NCBI RefSeq assembly: GCF_018127965.1
Contig: NZ_CP072349.1
Coordinates: forward strand, 1,120,001 to 1,184,000
DNA from: Prevotella melaninogenica
Lineage (GTDB): Bacteria; Bacteroidota; Bacteroidia; Bacteroidales; Bacteroidaceae
Direction: 5' to 3'
Length of the DNA stretch: 64,000 nt
This document shows positions 53,454-63,600 of the stretch, piece by piece. The notes beneath the pieces are model-generated. The model saw only the letters and a program-made list of their open reading frames with translations. It searched no databases and was not told the DNA's origin. The translations under genes and the position numbers were made by a program. Each line of letters opens with the position of its first letter. Position 1 is the first letter of the stretch.

Positions 53454-53537
53454 AAAGTTTATCAAAACAGAAAACTTTTGAAGAAGAAAAAATAGAAAAG
53501 TTATCCAAAACAGACAACTTTCACACAAATATAGTGT
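53454..53537 (+). promoter_or_regulatory. Repeated dyads in the nrdD leader
   Basis: Two related dyads: AAAGTTT (53454-53460) with AAACTTT (53472-53478), and AAAGTT (53497-53502) with AACTTT (53516-53521), each around the word AAAACAG, 43 bp apart. A third dyad ACACAAATATAGTGT (53523-53537) follows and loosely resembles an NrdR box. They may be operators or RNA hairpins controlling nrdD. Confidence 0.4.
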
Positions 53538-53605
53538 ATTAAAATTACACCTTCTGATAGACAGTAATAACAGAGTTATAAACACCTAAAAAGATAAAAT
53601 AAGCA

Positions 53606-55765
53606 ATGGAAATGAAGAACTTTACAATCACAAAACGTGATGGGTCAAAGGATCGGTTCTCCCTCGACAAAATTATGAATGCTATTCTCAAGGCATTCGA
53701 AAGCGTCAACGAACCTACTGATTTGGGTACTTTATCAAAAATCATCGCTAACTTGAATATTCAAAACGACATCAAGGTAGAAGACATCCAGAATCAGGTT
53801 GAGTTGGCACTTATGAAAGAAGGCTATTATAAGGTAGCAAAAAGTTTCATCGTTTATCGTCAACAACATACTGAAGACCGTGAAACTCTTGAAAAGATGA
53901 AGTTTCTTTCTGACTATTGTGTTGCATCAAATGCAGCTACAGGTTCAAAATTTGATGCCAATGCAAATGTTGAACATAAGAACATCGCAACACTTATTGG
54001 TGAACTTCCTAAGCAAGGATTCATTCGTCTCAACCGCAGACTACTTGTTGATCGTATTAAGAAGATGTATGGTAAGGACTTGGCTGATGAGTATATTGAC
54101 CTTCTAAACCACCATTTTATATATAAGAATGACGAGACAAACCTCGCCAACTATTGTGCATCCATCACTATGTACCCTTGGCTTATTGGAGGTACAAATT
54201 CAATTGGTGGAAATTCGACTGCGCCAACAAATCTGAAAAGTTTCTGTGGTGGCTTTATTAATATGGTATTCATGGTGTCATCTATGCTTGCTGGAGCTTG
54301 CGCTACGCCAGAATTCTTGATGTACATGAACTACTTTATCCAAAAGGAATATGGTAAAGACTACTGGGAGCGTGCTGATGAAATTGTTGATCTTAGCCTA
54401 AGAAAGCGTACCATTGATAAGGTAATTACTGATTATTTTGAGCAAATAGTCTATTCACTGAACCAGCCTACAGGTGCTCGCAACTATCAAGCTGTATTTT
54501 GGAATATATCTTATTATGATCGCCCATACTTCGAGTCACTCTTCGGAAACTTCTATTTCCCAGATGGATCACAGCCAGATTGGGAGAGTCTTTCGTGGTT
54601 ACAGAAACGCTTTATGACTTGGTTTAACCAAGAGCGTCTAAAGACTGTTCTCACCTTCCCTGTAGAAACAATGGCTTTGTTAGCAGAGAATGGTGACTGC
54701 AAGGATAAGGAATGGGGTGACTTTGCCGCTAAGATGTATTCTGAGGGACATAGTTTCTTCACATACATGAGCGATAATGCTGACTCACTCAGTTCATGCT
54801 GCCGTCTACGTAATGAGATTCAAGATAACGGCTTCTCTTATACACTCGGTGCTGGTGGTGTCTCAACTGGATCAAAGAGTGTATTGACAATCAACCTCAA
54901 TCGCTGTATTCAGTATGCAGTCAACAACAACCTTGATTACAAGGAGTACCTGACGCATATTATCGAGTTGTGCCATAAGGTACAATTAGCATACAATGAA
55001 AACCTCAAGGAGTTACTGCGTAATCACATGCTCCCACTCTTTGATGCTGGATACATCAACATTGATCGCCAGTATCTCACCATTGGTATCAATGGTCTTG
55101 TAGAAGCAGCAGAATTCATGGGACTTGACATCACACCGAATGAGGACTATAAGAAGTTTGTACAGACTGTACTTGGATTGATAGAAACACAGAACAAGGC
55201 TTTCCGTACAAAGGAAGCTATGTTCAACTGCGAGATGATTCCTGCAGAAAATGTGGGAGTAAAACATGCTAAATGGGATTCAGAAGATGGGTATTTTGTT
55301 CCACGCAGCTGCTATAACAGCTATTTCTATCGCGTGGAGGACAACTCGTTGACGATTCTTGACAAGTTCAAACTGCACGGAGCACCTTATATAGAACATC
55401 TAACTGGTGGTTCTGCACTTCACATGAACCTCGAAGAGCACCTCTCTGAGCCACAGTATCGCCAGTTGTTGCGTGTCGCTGCACAGGAAGGTTGCAACTA
55501 CTTCACATTCAACATTCCAAATACCGTCTGCAACGACTGCGGTCATATCGACAAACGTTATATGCACGAATGTCCACATTGTCATTCTAAGAATGTTGAT
55601 TATCTCACTCGCATCATTGGTTACATGAAACGTGTTAGCAACTTCTCTGTACCTCGCCAGGAGGAAGCACACCGCCGTTTCTATGCAGGAGAAGATAAAT
55701 ATACAGTTAATACAACAAATGAGAAGTTATGTAAAGAAACGGTTACTGAAACCAAGAACGTATAA
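53606..55765 (+). CDS. nrdD: Anaerobic ribonucleoside-triphosphate reductase
   Basis: NrdD reduces ribonucleoside triphosphates to deoxy forms without oxygen, using a glycyl radical. The 719 residues start with an ATP-cone (TITKRDGSKDRFSLDKIMNA) for allosteric control. The core holds CRLRNEIQDNGFSYTLGAGG and NCEMIPAENVGVKHAKWD. The C-terminal zinc site has four Cys (CNDCGHIDKRYMHECPHCHS) and is followed by RIIGYMKRVSNFS, in which the Gly is the radical site. The activase gene nrdG, normally next to nrdD, is absent here and the following DNA is accessory debris. Confidence 0.94.
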   Translation: MEMKNFTITKRDGSKDRFSLDKIMNAILKAFESVNEPTDLGTLSKIIANLNIQNDIKVEDIQNQVELALMKEGYYKVAKSFIVYRQQHTEDRETLEKMKFLSDYCVASNAATGSKFDANANVEHKNIATLIGELPKQGFIRLNRRLLVDRIKKMYGKDLADEYIDLLNHHFIYKNDETNLANYCASITMYPWLIGGTNSIGGNSTAPTNLKSFCGGFINMVFMVSSMLAGACATPEFLMYMNYFIQKEYGKDYWERADEIVDLSLRKRTIDKVITDYFEQIVYSLNQPTGARNYQAVFWNISYYDRPYFESLFGNFYFPDGSQPDWESLSWLQKRFMTWFNQERLKTVLTFPVETMALLAENGDCKDKEWGDFAAKMYSEGHSFFTYMSDNADSLSSCCRLRNEIQDNGFSYTLGAGGVSTGSKSVLTINLNRCIQYAVNNNLDYKEYLTHIIELCHKVQLAYNENLKELLRNHMLPLFDAGYINIDRQYLTIGINGLVEAAEFMGLDITPNEDYKKFVQTVLGLIETQNKAFRTKEAMFNCEMIPAENVGVKHAKWDSEDGYFVPRSCYNSYFYRVEDNSLTILDKFKLHGAPYIEHLTGGSALHMNLEEHLSEPQYRQLLRVAAQEGCNYFTFNIPNTVCNDCGHIDKRYMHECPHCHSKNVDYLTRIIGYMKRVSNFSVPRQEEAHRRFYAGEDKYTVNTTNEKLCKETVTETKNV

Positions 55766-55840
55766 CAGACATTATCGTAAAAACGCTTTAACTTACTAAT
55801 AGGGCTGACAGACTTCACGTCTAATACCCCTAAAATCATT

Positions 55841-55870
55841 TACGGACACATGCTTATGTGTGTCCGTATT
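55841..55870 (+). terminator. Terminator after nrdD
   Basis: TACGGACACA (55841-55850) and TGTGTCCGTA (55859-55868) form a perfect 10-bp stem with an 8-nt loop and a short T tail, 75 nt after the nrdD stop. Confidence 0.8.
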
Positions 55871-55908
55871 TGTTTATATTCCTCTTCATAGATTTCATGC
55901 TGCAACAT

Positions 55909-56019
55909 TCAAAACAAATCTAATCTTATAGGTGGATTATTGACATAAAAACGTTTAAAGAAAACACATTGTCCATTAACAGTGACTCCTTCTTTTAAAA
56001 GATCCGCAAACCCTTTGTT
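55909..56019 (-). pseudogene. Possible C-terminal gene fragment
   Basis: The minus strand reads about 36 sense codons (GFADLLKEGVTVNGQCVFFK, ending PPIRLDLF) to a stop at 55909, with no start codon. It may be the tail of a lost gene. No nrdG sequence is found here. From 56020 to 56248 nothing is recognised. Confidence 0.25.
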
Positions 56020-56248
56020 TTAATGATCCTCCGTCCTCTCCTTTTCTCCGTGTGACATTTCGTAAGAAACCTAACCATAAGTGGCAAACCTTATCACTCC
56101 AAAATTCTGAAGACTTGTTTCCTATCTCTGTTTACATATCCTTAATAATTTAATGGTCCAAAACCGCAGCCCTTCACTAAGAAGTCTATAATATGCATCT
56201 TATTACAATAATTATTTTAAGCACATAGGAATTTACAGAGGTCTCAAT

Positions 56249-57114
56249 TTATAAATCAAATGCCAAGTCTGGATTATTTAGGAAAGCCCTATAATGATCC
56301 ATAGCCCCTTCAAAGAACGTAATATAGCTTTGTCTTGCGCTAGGATGATAAGTATTCAGAATAATCAAAGCTTCTACATCATTCTTTGCAGGACGTATTC
56401 TTATGCTATTATGACCTTGTATTTTCAAAAACTCATCTTCACCACCAAACATGTTAATTACAAAGTTATAAATATTATTGTTAGTACAAACAATGATGTT
56501 AGGATTAAGGATTTTGATTTCCTTCTCCAAAAGAGGCTTATAATCAGCATTGTTTAAATAATAATTGAGTTTGGAATTAGAAATAGTCCTCTTACCTCCT
56601 TGTTTTTTACATTCGACAAAAGCAAATGGTTTTGTGAGAAAAGTTCTTTTGACGTCTTCCTTATCAATAGAGTCGAAAGAAACAACACTACCAACACGAG
56701 AATTGTATATGCCATAAAATAAATTTGCAATATTGTGAATGAATTTTGACCTTAACTCTCTATTTTTAGCTTTCCTTTTTTTAGTCTCCTCCTTATCATC
56801 TGGATAATCTTTTAACCATTTACGAGCATCATCACTCCAATCTGAAGGTTGATCTTTCAAAAGAAACATTATACGTTTATTTTCTTTTTCCCAATCATCT
56901 TCAACATCTATTGAAAAATCTGGTTTATACATCAAACCATCATATGTAAATATTATATTGTTATTTATATCACGTCTCTCGTGATATTCATCCTTCTTAC
57001 TTGCTTTTATCCAATCGTTGAATAGAGATTCTAACTGGTTGTCATATTTTTCCCATTGTCACTTATTTTATTAATGTGAGTATTTTTTTCTATCAATTTA
57101 GTAATCTCTTTCTT
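56249..57114 (-). pseudogene. Uracil-DNA-glycosylase-like protein, 5' end broken
   Basis: The intact frame gives 228 residues from the ATG near 56932. It shows IMFLLKDQPSDWSDDARKWL, LNPNIIVCTNNNIYNFVINM and LNTYHPSARQSYITFFEGAM. The HPSARQ motif late in the sequence and the layout resemble uracil-DNA glycosylase-fold proteins. Sense sequence continues upstream without a start (KYDNQLESLFNDWIKASKKD). After a shift near 57060 it passes into KKEITKLIEKNTHINKISDN, next to the stop of the upstream remnant. The true N-terminus is therefore lost. Such UDG-like proteins in accessory DNA may act on nucleic acids; the role here is unknown. Confidence 0.5.
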
Positions 57115-57426
57115 TTAGATAAGAGGTTTATTGAAGCCTACAATATATTCAGTATGAGGATGATCATGGTTAGAACTAATCTGCCATTTGAATTCCAAAT
57201 CCTCTGGGAGCTGATTCATAAACTTAGCTAAAATATTCATATCCTTCTTTGCCTTTCTTGTATTAATGCTTTTTAATTCAATTCCGAGCATCACGAAACG
57301 AAAAGTCTTTTTATAAAGCTCATTTTTATATGGTAGAGGATGAATAGGGTGAGCAAGGGAAGAGGCTGCTCCTGAGATAATGAAAGCTGCAATACGAGAG
57401 CAAAATTTAAAATCTCAAAGATCCAT
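57115..57426 (-). pseudogene. Unknown small gene with internal stop
   Basis: From ATG 57426 the fourth codon is TGA. After it the frame is open for about 100 codons (FRFVMLGIELKSINTRKAKK; ISSNHDHPHTEYIVGFNKPL) to TAA at 57115. The same frame goes on as KKEITKLIEKN, so it may once have been one gene with the UDG-like sequence below it. No family recognised. Confidence 0.4.
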
Positions 57427-57578
57427 GCTTATAAGTCCCGGTGTCTCTATAAAATGATGAAAAAACAACAGATAGTGTAAAATGCTCTTTTGTAAAGTAC
57501 AATACGACGAAGAAAGTATGATACTATAGAAACCCCATCTTTCCCTGAATGTCTCATATTGTAAGTTAGAATGCAGGT

Positions 57579-57842
57579 CTAAAATAAAATACTATCGGTA
57601 AAATCTTTATATCTTTTTATGAAAGTATCTATTTCAGATGTATATACTTCAGCATTTTCCGTAAAGACAAAAATTGCAAGGTATTGTTTGGACTCCAGAT
57701 TATTATTATTGCAATTAGATATATCCTCATAAGGTTGTTTTAGACAGCTTAAATATTCTGTGGCTTTATCTCCGAAACAATGATAAGCACAGAATCGTTT
57801 ATGGCGTACTCCAAAATCTAAGGGTTGTTTTGATTCTTCCAT
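57579..57842 (-). CDS. Small unknown protein
   Basis: An 87-residue frame from MEESKQPLDFGVRHKRFCAY, with several Cys and His (CAYHCFGDKATEYLSCLKQP) and an acidic helical end (YTSEIDTFIKRYKDFTDSIL). An upstream ATG (57911) adds 23 residues of doubtful value. No family recognised. It lies among pseudogenes, so expression is uncertain. Between 57427 and 57578 nothing is seen. Confidence 0.4.
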   Translation of the reverse strand: MEESKQPLDFGVRHKRFCAYHCFGDKATEYLSCLKQPYEDISNCNNNNLESKQYLAIFVFTENAEVYTSEIDTFIKRYKDFTDSILF

Positions 57843-58037
57843 TTTTTCATTTATATTTTTAAGTTTACTTCCATTATTAGCAGATTTAAATATCTGATGT
57901 AAAAATAACAAATCTTTTTAAGAAAAAAATCTTTCTGTTAAAAAAGTATCCTATCGAGGTTCTATTTATAGAAGACAAATATACCCTGTGATTTTTCACT
58001 GCATCAAGAAAAGGGGAAAAGGGAAACTAAGCAGTAG

Positions 58038-58382
58038 CTCGGATTAGGAGATTTTCAAGGTTGTTACTTTGACAGTCAGATAGCCGACGCAACGCTGTGT
58101 TACCTTACATATACCGTCATGGCTATGGAAAAGAGGTTTATAAAACATCAAGCCATGGTCGAACTTTTTTCGGATATGGAGGACGACCTCATGGCACTCA
58201 CGTTATGGAAGAGAGTTCTTGCCTGTATTGAACGCATTCTTCGTGTTTTAGGAGAAACGCTTGGGGTGACGCCCCAACATCTTATGGCTACGATCAGCGG
58301 CAACGACAAAGAGTTGAGCAAAATACTTGTAATGGCTGAAGCATTGGAAAAATGGGATGAAGTATATGGACAGACTACATAA
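58038..58382 (+). pseudogene. C-terminal fragment of an IS4-like transposase
   Basis: From 58038 the frame reads LGLGDFQGCYFDSQIADATL, CYLTYTVMAMEKRF and LMALTLWKRVLACIERILRV to a stop at 58380. This matches what I know of the C-terminal end of IS4-family transposases in Bacteroidales (the IADxxL...YTVMAxEKRF stretch). The catalytic part is missing and a TAG stands just upstream, so it is a fragment. An ATG at 58119 lies inside it and could be mistaken for a gene start. Confidence 0.6.
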
Positions 58383-58557
58383 CTTCTATTAGTCATGTGT
58401 TAAAAGTCAATGAATATGGGGGGAACGACAGGCAAAGGGAAATGAGAAAAACCAGTGTTTGAAGGGGTGGGAAACTTTAGATTATTATTTATTGTTTTTT
58501 TTATGTTATATACTCTAATAACGTTTCCGATTCGGATTTATTGTATACCCGTTGTTA

Positions 58558-58620
58558 GTACCCTTATAAGAGTGTTTGTCAATACCCTTATATGGGTGTT
58601 CACTGATACCCTTATATGAC
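58558..58620. repeat. 24-bp tandem repeat with ACCC/GGGT hairpins
   Basis: TACCCTTATAAGAGTGTTTG (58559), TACCCTTATATGGGTGTTCA (58583) and TACCCTTATATGAC (58607) start 24 bp apart. The middle unit is a palindrome ACCCTTATATGGGT. It resembles the 22-bp arrays in style but not in exact period. It lies just downstream of the SUKH gene. Confidence 0.6.
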
Positions 58621-58640
58621 TAATATCACGAGGCTTTATA

Positions 58641-59228
58641 TTACCTTTTAATTGGGGTGGTATAAAGGTCTTCATCTATTTTTCTTCCCCTCTCATCAAA
58701 CAGTGAGTATATCCTCTTTAACTCTGATATAAGCATTTGCTCGAACGTTTCCCATTGGAATAGGGAGGTTGCATCGTCTCTATCACAATAGTGCACGGTG
58801 CTTGTTCTTTTATCTATATAAAGATAAGAACCGTCCCAGTCATAACCGCCTATAAAGAAATGGTCGTCTGCGGCATTTCGAGGTCTTTCCCGAATGTTTG
58901 CCGTAATAATCGAAAATGGTTGGCGGCTTTCATTAGTGCTTCTTTTATAGTTTCTTCTTAACCCGTCTAAACAAAAGGTTCCAACCAATATGTCTAACCC
59001 ATTGCTTACATCTAACAAGAATTTTTTATAATCGATGGGAATTTCCATGCCCAATTCTTTCTCCAATGCTTGGACATCGTTCTTACTTAGCGGAGGATAC
59101 AGGGTGTTTAGCCAAGCCTCGGGGGCTATATGGGGCGCTTTTCCTATAAGGATTGCACCGGTGGATTGGGATTCTTCAATACCCTGGTTCTGAAATCTAT
59201 AAATTAAATCCCTATATGTTTTATTCAT
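58641..59228 (-). CDS. SMI1/KNR4 (SUKH) family immunity protein
   Basis: A 195-residue protein with the SUKH core: LSKNDVQALEKELGMEIPID, YKKFLLDVSNGLDI and, later, DHFFIGGYDWDGSYLYIDKR. SUKH proteins commonly neutralise nuclease toxins of polymorphic toxin systems. It lies directly downstream of a toxin-tip gene on the same strand (gap 78 nt), the standard toxin-then-immunity order. The first 40 residues (MNKTYRDLIYRFQNQGIEES) are an N-terminal extension. The frame is intact. Confidence 0.82.
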   Translation of the reverse strand: MNKTYRDLIYRFQNQGIEESQSTGAILIGKAPHIAPEAWLNTLYPPLSKNDVQALEKELGMEIPIDYKKFLLDVSNGLDILVGTFCLDGLRRNYKRSTNESRQPFSIITANIRERPRNAADDHFFIGGYDWDGSYLYIDKRTSTVHYCDRDDATSLFQWETFEQMLISELKRIYSLFDERGRKIDEDLYTTPIKR

Positions 59229-59306
59229 ATTCTATTCTTCTATATACGCTATACTATTTATGGTAAAGGCTCATCATTAAAAATGAAGAATTTGACAATA
59301 GTTGAT

Positions 59307-59609
59307 TTAATCTCTATTGATTTTCTTCCCACTTGATGGATTCCTGTAATTACCATTATACCTACTAAGATGTTCTCCACCTTTCTTCACAAATTCAATA
59401 TTTGACGGATCACCAGCATCTTCTGGATATCCTTTTACACTATTAATGTGATGTCCTTCGTAACCCTTTACTTTTCCTGTTTCTTTTAATTCCTTTAATT
59501 CTTTCTTTGTCCATCTTCTGGAACCGCGCCCTGTCCTTTCCACCAATCTTTTTTCTGCTTTCCATGCATCTTTAACAACTTTTTGTCTTAAATATTTAAC
59601 TAAAGTTTC
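59307..59609 (-). pseudogene. Orphan HNH-type toxin tip of a polymorphic toxin
   Basis: The frame is open from a TGA at 59612-59610 to the stop at 59307, about 100 codons with no ATG (TTG/GTG codons occur near 59546). It reads YLRQKVVKDAWKAEKRLVER, then KVKGYEGHHINSVKGYPEDA, SNIEFVKKGGEHLSRYNGNY. The GHH...N...H arrangement fits HNH/GHH nuclease tips of Rhs/CDI-like toxins. The delivery part is missing, so this is a detached C-terminal module, kept beside its SUKH immunity gene. Confidence 0.7.
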
Positions 59610-59707
59610 TCACCCTAATAAATAGAAAAATAACAGTTTGTCGAATTTTCTTTGTAAATTAGTAATCGCTAAACAACTGATTTTAAAGACAAGACAACTA
59701 AAAAGTT

Positions 59708-60017
59708 ATGGAAGCAAAAATAAAGAAAATAAGCGAGTTATCCAAACTTTTAAGTATTAAAACTCGGATGAGTGATGATTTATTTCTTCTTTTTGGCAAG
59801 TTTTGCATCGGTCACTTGTTATCTCGCCTTTCATTATAGATGACACCATGCTTGGAAAGAATGGCGTGAGAATGCAGGGTATTAGTCGTGTTTTCATTCA
59901 TGTAAAAGGCAGATGTGTATTGGGCTACAAACTACTACCTCGTGCATCCTTTGACAGCAAGACAACCATACCCTTTGATTTTTCATCTCTCCAGTCCAAT
60001 TTGACAACTTATAGCTA
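59708..60017 (+). pseudogene. IS4-like transposase with large internal deletion
   Basis: Starts MEAKIKKISELSKLLSIKTR and MSDDLFLLFGKFCIGHLLSR in one frame, ending at TAG. A neighbouring frame continues with IIDDTMLGKNGVRMQGISRV, HVKGRCVLGYKLLPRASFDS and TTIPFDFSSLQSN to TAA at 60015. The DDTM stretch with the catalytic Asp and the GYKLL stretch are typical of IS4-family enzymes. Several hundred residues between and after are missing. Confidence 0.6.
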
Positions 60018-60034
60018 AGTGAAAAGTGCTCCAT

Positions 60035-60090
60035 AACATTGGTGTTAGTACTCCGCACCAATGGTGCTTACCAACAGCACAATATGTGCT
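60035..60090. repeat. 22-bp phased palindrome array (locus 4)
   Basis: AACATTGGTGTT (60035-60046), GCACCAATGGTGC (60055-60067) and AGCACAATATGTGCT (60076-60090) have centres near 60040, 60061 and 60083, about 21-22 bp apart. They belong to the same family as the arrays at 22.1, 28.5 and 37.5 kb. Confidence 0.65.
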
Positions 60091-60179
60091 AAGCAACATC
60101 ACAAGTATTTTAAAGTTTCTATAAGTAAACTTATATCAAGATGTAAAAAATGAATACTCATCTCAAACATTTGAATAGT

Positions 60180-60341
60180 TTAATCATCATTCTTAAACAC
60201 AATCATTTGCGATTCCCTAAAACTTATTAGTATATCCATAATAAACGAATGCTCTTTAATGCGCCCAGTCTCAGTATTCAGAGAATAAAGTATTTCTCTA
60301 AAAATATTTTTGCTGTCACTACTGTCATCCAAGATCATCAT
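60180..60341 (-). CDS. Possible small protein, 53 residues
   Basis: From ATG 60341 the frame reads MMILDDSSDSKNIFREILYS, GRIKEHSFIMDILISFRESQ and ends VFKNDD at 60180. It looks protein-like and acidic but has no known family, and could be a remnant. From 60342 to 60590 I see only AT-rich DNA. A -7 box TATCTTTG (60596-60603) without a good -33 precedes the next gene. Confidence 0.3.
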   Translation of the reverse strand: MMILDDSSDSKNIFREILYSLNTETGRIKEHSFIMDILISFRESQMIVFKNDD

Positions 60342-60676
60342 ATAACTTATTAGTTTACAGTGGTATTACATAAAATGTTAAAAGTGACAGCAACTTAAAA
60401 TAAAAAATACTCTTGTAAGATATGTAATATAATCCTCCTATCCGAGTATAAAACTTCAAAAAACACATTTAGATTATCTTACCTTTATGCTTTAACCCAA
60501 GCAAATAAAGTCAATTCCAAACGTTAATCATGTTCTTTTCATCACATTTTATTATAATTTCTCCACTCTCTTTATGTTGTTTTGATTAATATTATTATCT
60601 TTGCAGTGATTATTTCGAAATAAATATCTCTGTTTATCCGAGAAAGATGAGCAGACAGTAAATTCTAATCGTATAA

Positions 60677-63600
60677 ATGAAACAATTCAGACTGGTGGAC
60701 AACATCGTCGGATGGCTTGCATTCTTTATTGCAGCTTTCGTCTACTGTTCCACAATTGAACCGACAGCCAGTTTCTGGGACTGTCCCGAATTCATTACAA
60801 CAGGCTATAAACTGGAGATTGGACACCCTCCTGGGGCACCATTCTTTATGCTTACAGCCAATCTTTTCTCACATTTTGCAAGCGACCCAACAGAGGTAGC
60901 ACGTATGGTTAACACCATGAGCGCATTGCTTTCGGCAACGTGTATCATGTTCCTTTTCTGGACCATTACCCACCTCTCACGTCGACTGATTGTGCGTGAT
61001 GGTGAAGCCCCTTCACTTGCAAAAACTATCGCCATAGAAGGTGCAGGCCTTGTTGGTGCACTGATTTATACTTTCAGTGACACTTTCTGGTTTTCAGCAG
61101 TTGAGGGCGAGGTATATGCCTATTCATCAGCGTTTACAGCTGTTGTGTTCTGGCTTATATTGAAATGGGAAGATAATGCAGACAAGCCTCATTCTGACCG
61201 TTGGTTGGTACTGATTACTTATATGACTGGTCTGTCAATTGGTGTGCACCTACTTAACCTTCTTTGTATTCCAGCCATTGCATTGGTTTACTATTATAAG
61301 AAGGTGCCAAATGCAAACTTGAAGGGTTCACTCTTTGCCTTGCTCCTTTCAGTAGTCCTCGTTGCAGCCGTTCTGTATGGTGTTGTTCCAGGTATTATCA
61401 CAGTAGGTGGATGGTTTGAGTTGTTCTTCACAAATACACTTGGCATGCCATTCAACACGGGTACCATTATTTATATTGCCTTACTCATTGCTTCCTTCAT
61501 TTGGGGCATTTATGAGACATATCAGGATAAGAACCCACGCCGTCAGAACATAGCATTCTTGGCAGCACTGGGACTGATTGGTATTCCATTCTATGGCTAT
61601 GGATGGACAGCATTCTTTACAGGACTTGTTGTTCTTGCACTCGTTTACGTACTGCTTCAGTGGCAACGTCCATTTAACAAGGAAGGTAAAAAGCAACGTG
61701 TTGCACTTGTTTCTTCACGCATAAAGAATACAGCTTTGCTTTGTATGCTGATGTTGTTTATCGGCTACTCTTCATATGCTGTAATCGTTATACGCTCAAC
61801 AGCCAATCCACCAATGGATCAGAACTCACCAGAGGATATCTTTACTTTGGGTAGTTATCTGAGTCGTGACCAGTATGGTGACCGTCCATTACTTTACGGA
61901 CAGGCATACTCAAGTCAACCTGCTGTGGCAGAAGATGGTATGCACTATAAGTTTGATGAGGGTGCACCAGTTTATGAGCGTAAGGAGAAAGCGTCTAAAG
62001 ACGAGAAAGATTCTTACTTCATTGTCCGTCATAAAGCAACACAGGTATTCGAACAGAATATGTTATTCCCACGTATGTACAACCCTGGTTCAGCAGGTCT
62101 ATACGAACAGTGGATGGGTGGTATTACTGGACATGATGTTGATGGCGTAAAGATACCTACACAATGGGAAAACTTAAAGTTCTTCCTTTCTTATCAGTGT
62201 AACTTCATGTATTGGCGTTACTTCATGTGGAACTTTGCAGGACGACAGAACGATATTCAAGGTAATGGTGAACCAGAACATGGTAACTGGATTACAGGTA
62301 TATCATTCATTGACAATTCACTTTATGGTGACCAAAACTTGTTACCTGATGAGTTGAAAGCAAACAAGGGACACAACGTCTTCTATTGTCTACCATTATT
62401 GCTCGGTCTAATCGGTCTTTTCTGGCAGGCATGGCGTGGAAAACGCGGTATACAACAATTCTGGGTCGTATTCTTCTTGTTCTTTATGACTGGTCTTGCC
62501 ATTGTTATCTACCTGAATCAGACACCAAGTCAGCCACGTGAACGTGACTATGCTTATGCTGCATCATTCTATGCATACGCTATCTGGTGTGGATTAGGAG
62601 TATTGGCACTCTACGACTGGGCACGTAAACTCAAGGTTGCACCAGTATTATCAGCCTCTGTCATCTCACTTGTTTGTCTGCTTGTCCCTATCCAGATGGC
62701 ATCTCAGACATGGGATGACCACGATCGTTCAGGTCGATATACTTGCCGTGACTTTGGTCAGAACTATCTTAATTCATTACAGCAGAAGGGTAATCCTATT
62801 ATCTTTACGAATGGTGACAACGACACCTTCCCACTTTGGTATAACCAAGAGGTTGAGGGAGTGCGTACAGATACACGTGTTTGTAACCTTTCTTATCTGC
62901 AGACAGACTGGTACATCGATCAAATGCGCCGTCCAGCATACAACTCACCAAGTGTACCTATCTCATGGCCACGCCTTGATTATGTAAGTGGAACAAATGA
63001 GTATGTACAGATTCAACCAGAATTCAAGGAACAAATACGAGAGTTCTATAAGCAGGATCCTGTTTCAGCAAAGGCACAATTTGGTGACGACCCATTTGAA
63101 TTAAAGAATATTCTCAAGTATTGGGTACGCTCAAAGAATGCTGACAGCCATGTTATCCCTACTGATACCATCTACATGACTATCGATAAGGAGGCTGTTC
63201 GTCGCAGTGGTATGATGCGTCCAGGTGATTCTATTCCAGATCGAATGGTTATCTCATTGGCAGGAAAACAAGCTTTATACAAGAATGACTTAATGATGCT
63301 TGAGATGATTGCCAACTGTAACTGGACACGTCCTCTCTATGTAGCCGTAACCGTAGGAGCTGAGAACTTTATGAACTTAGGTGAAAACTTCATTCAAGAA
63401 GGTCTCGTAAATCGTATTAGTCCATTCTCTACAATGGACAATGCAAATTCTACAGGCATCAATATGCGTAACTTCGATACAGAGAAGACTTATGATGTCA
63501 TGATGAATCGTTTCAAATGGGGTGGTCTTAGTAAGCCAGGACTTTACATTGATGAAACTGTAGCTCGTATGTGCTATACACATCGTCGTGAGATGGCCGA

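Noticed and set aside
58119..58382. Independent 87-residue gene
   Set aside because: The frame extends upstream without a start and matches the end of IS4-like transposases, so the ATG is internal.
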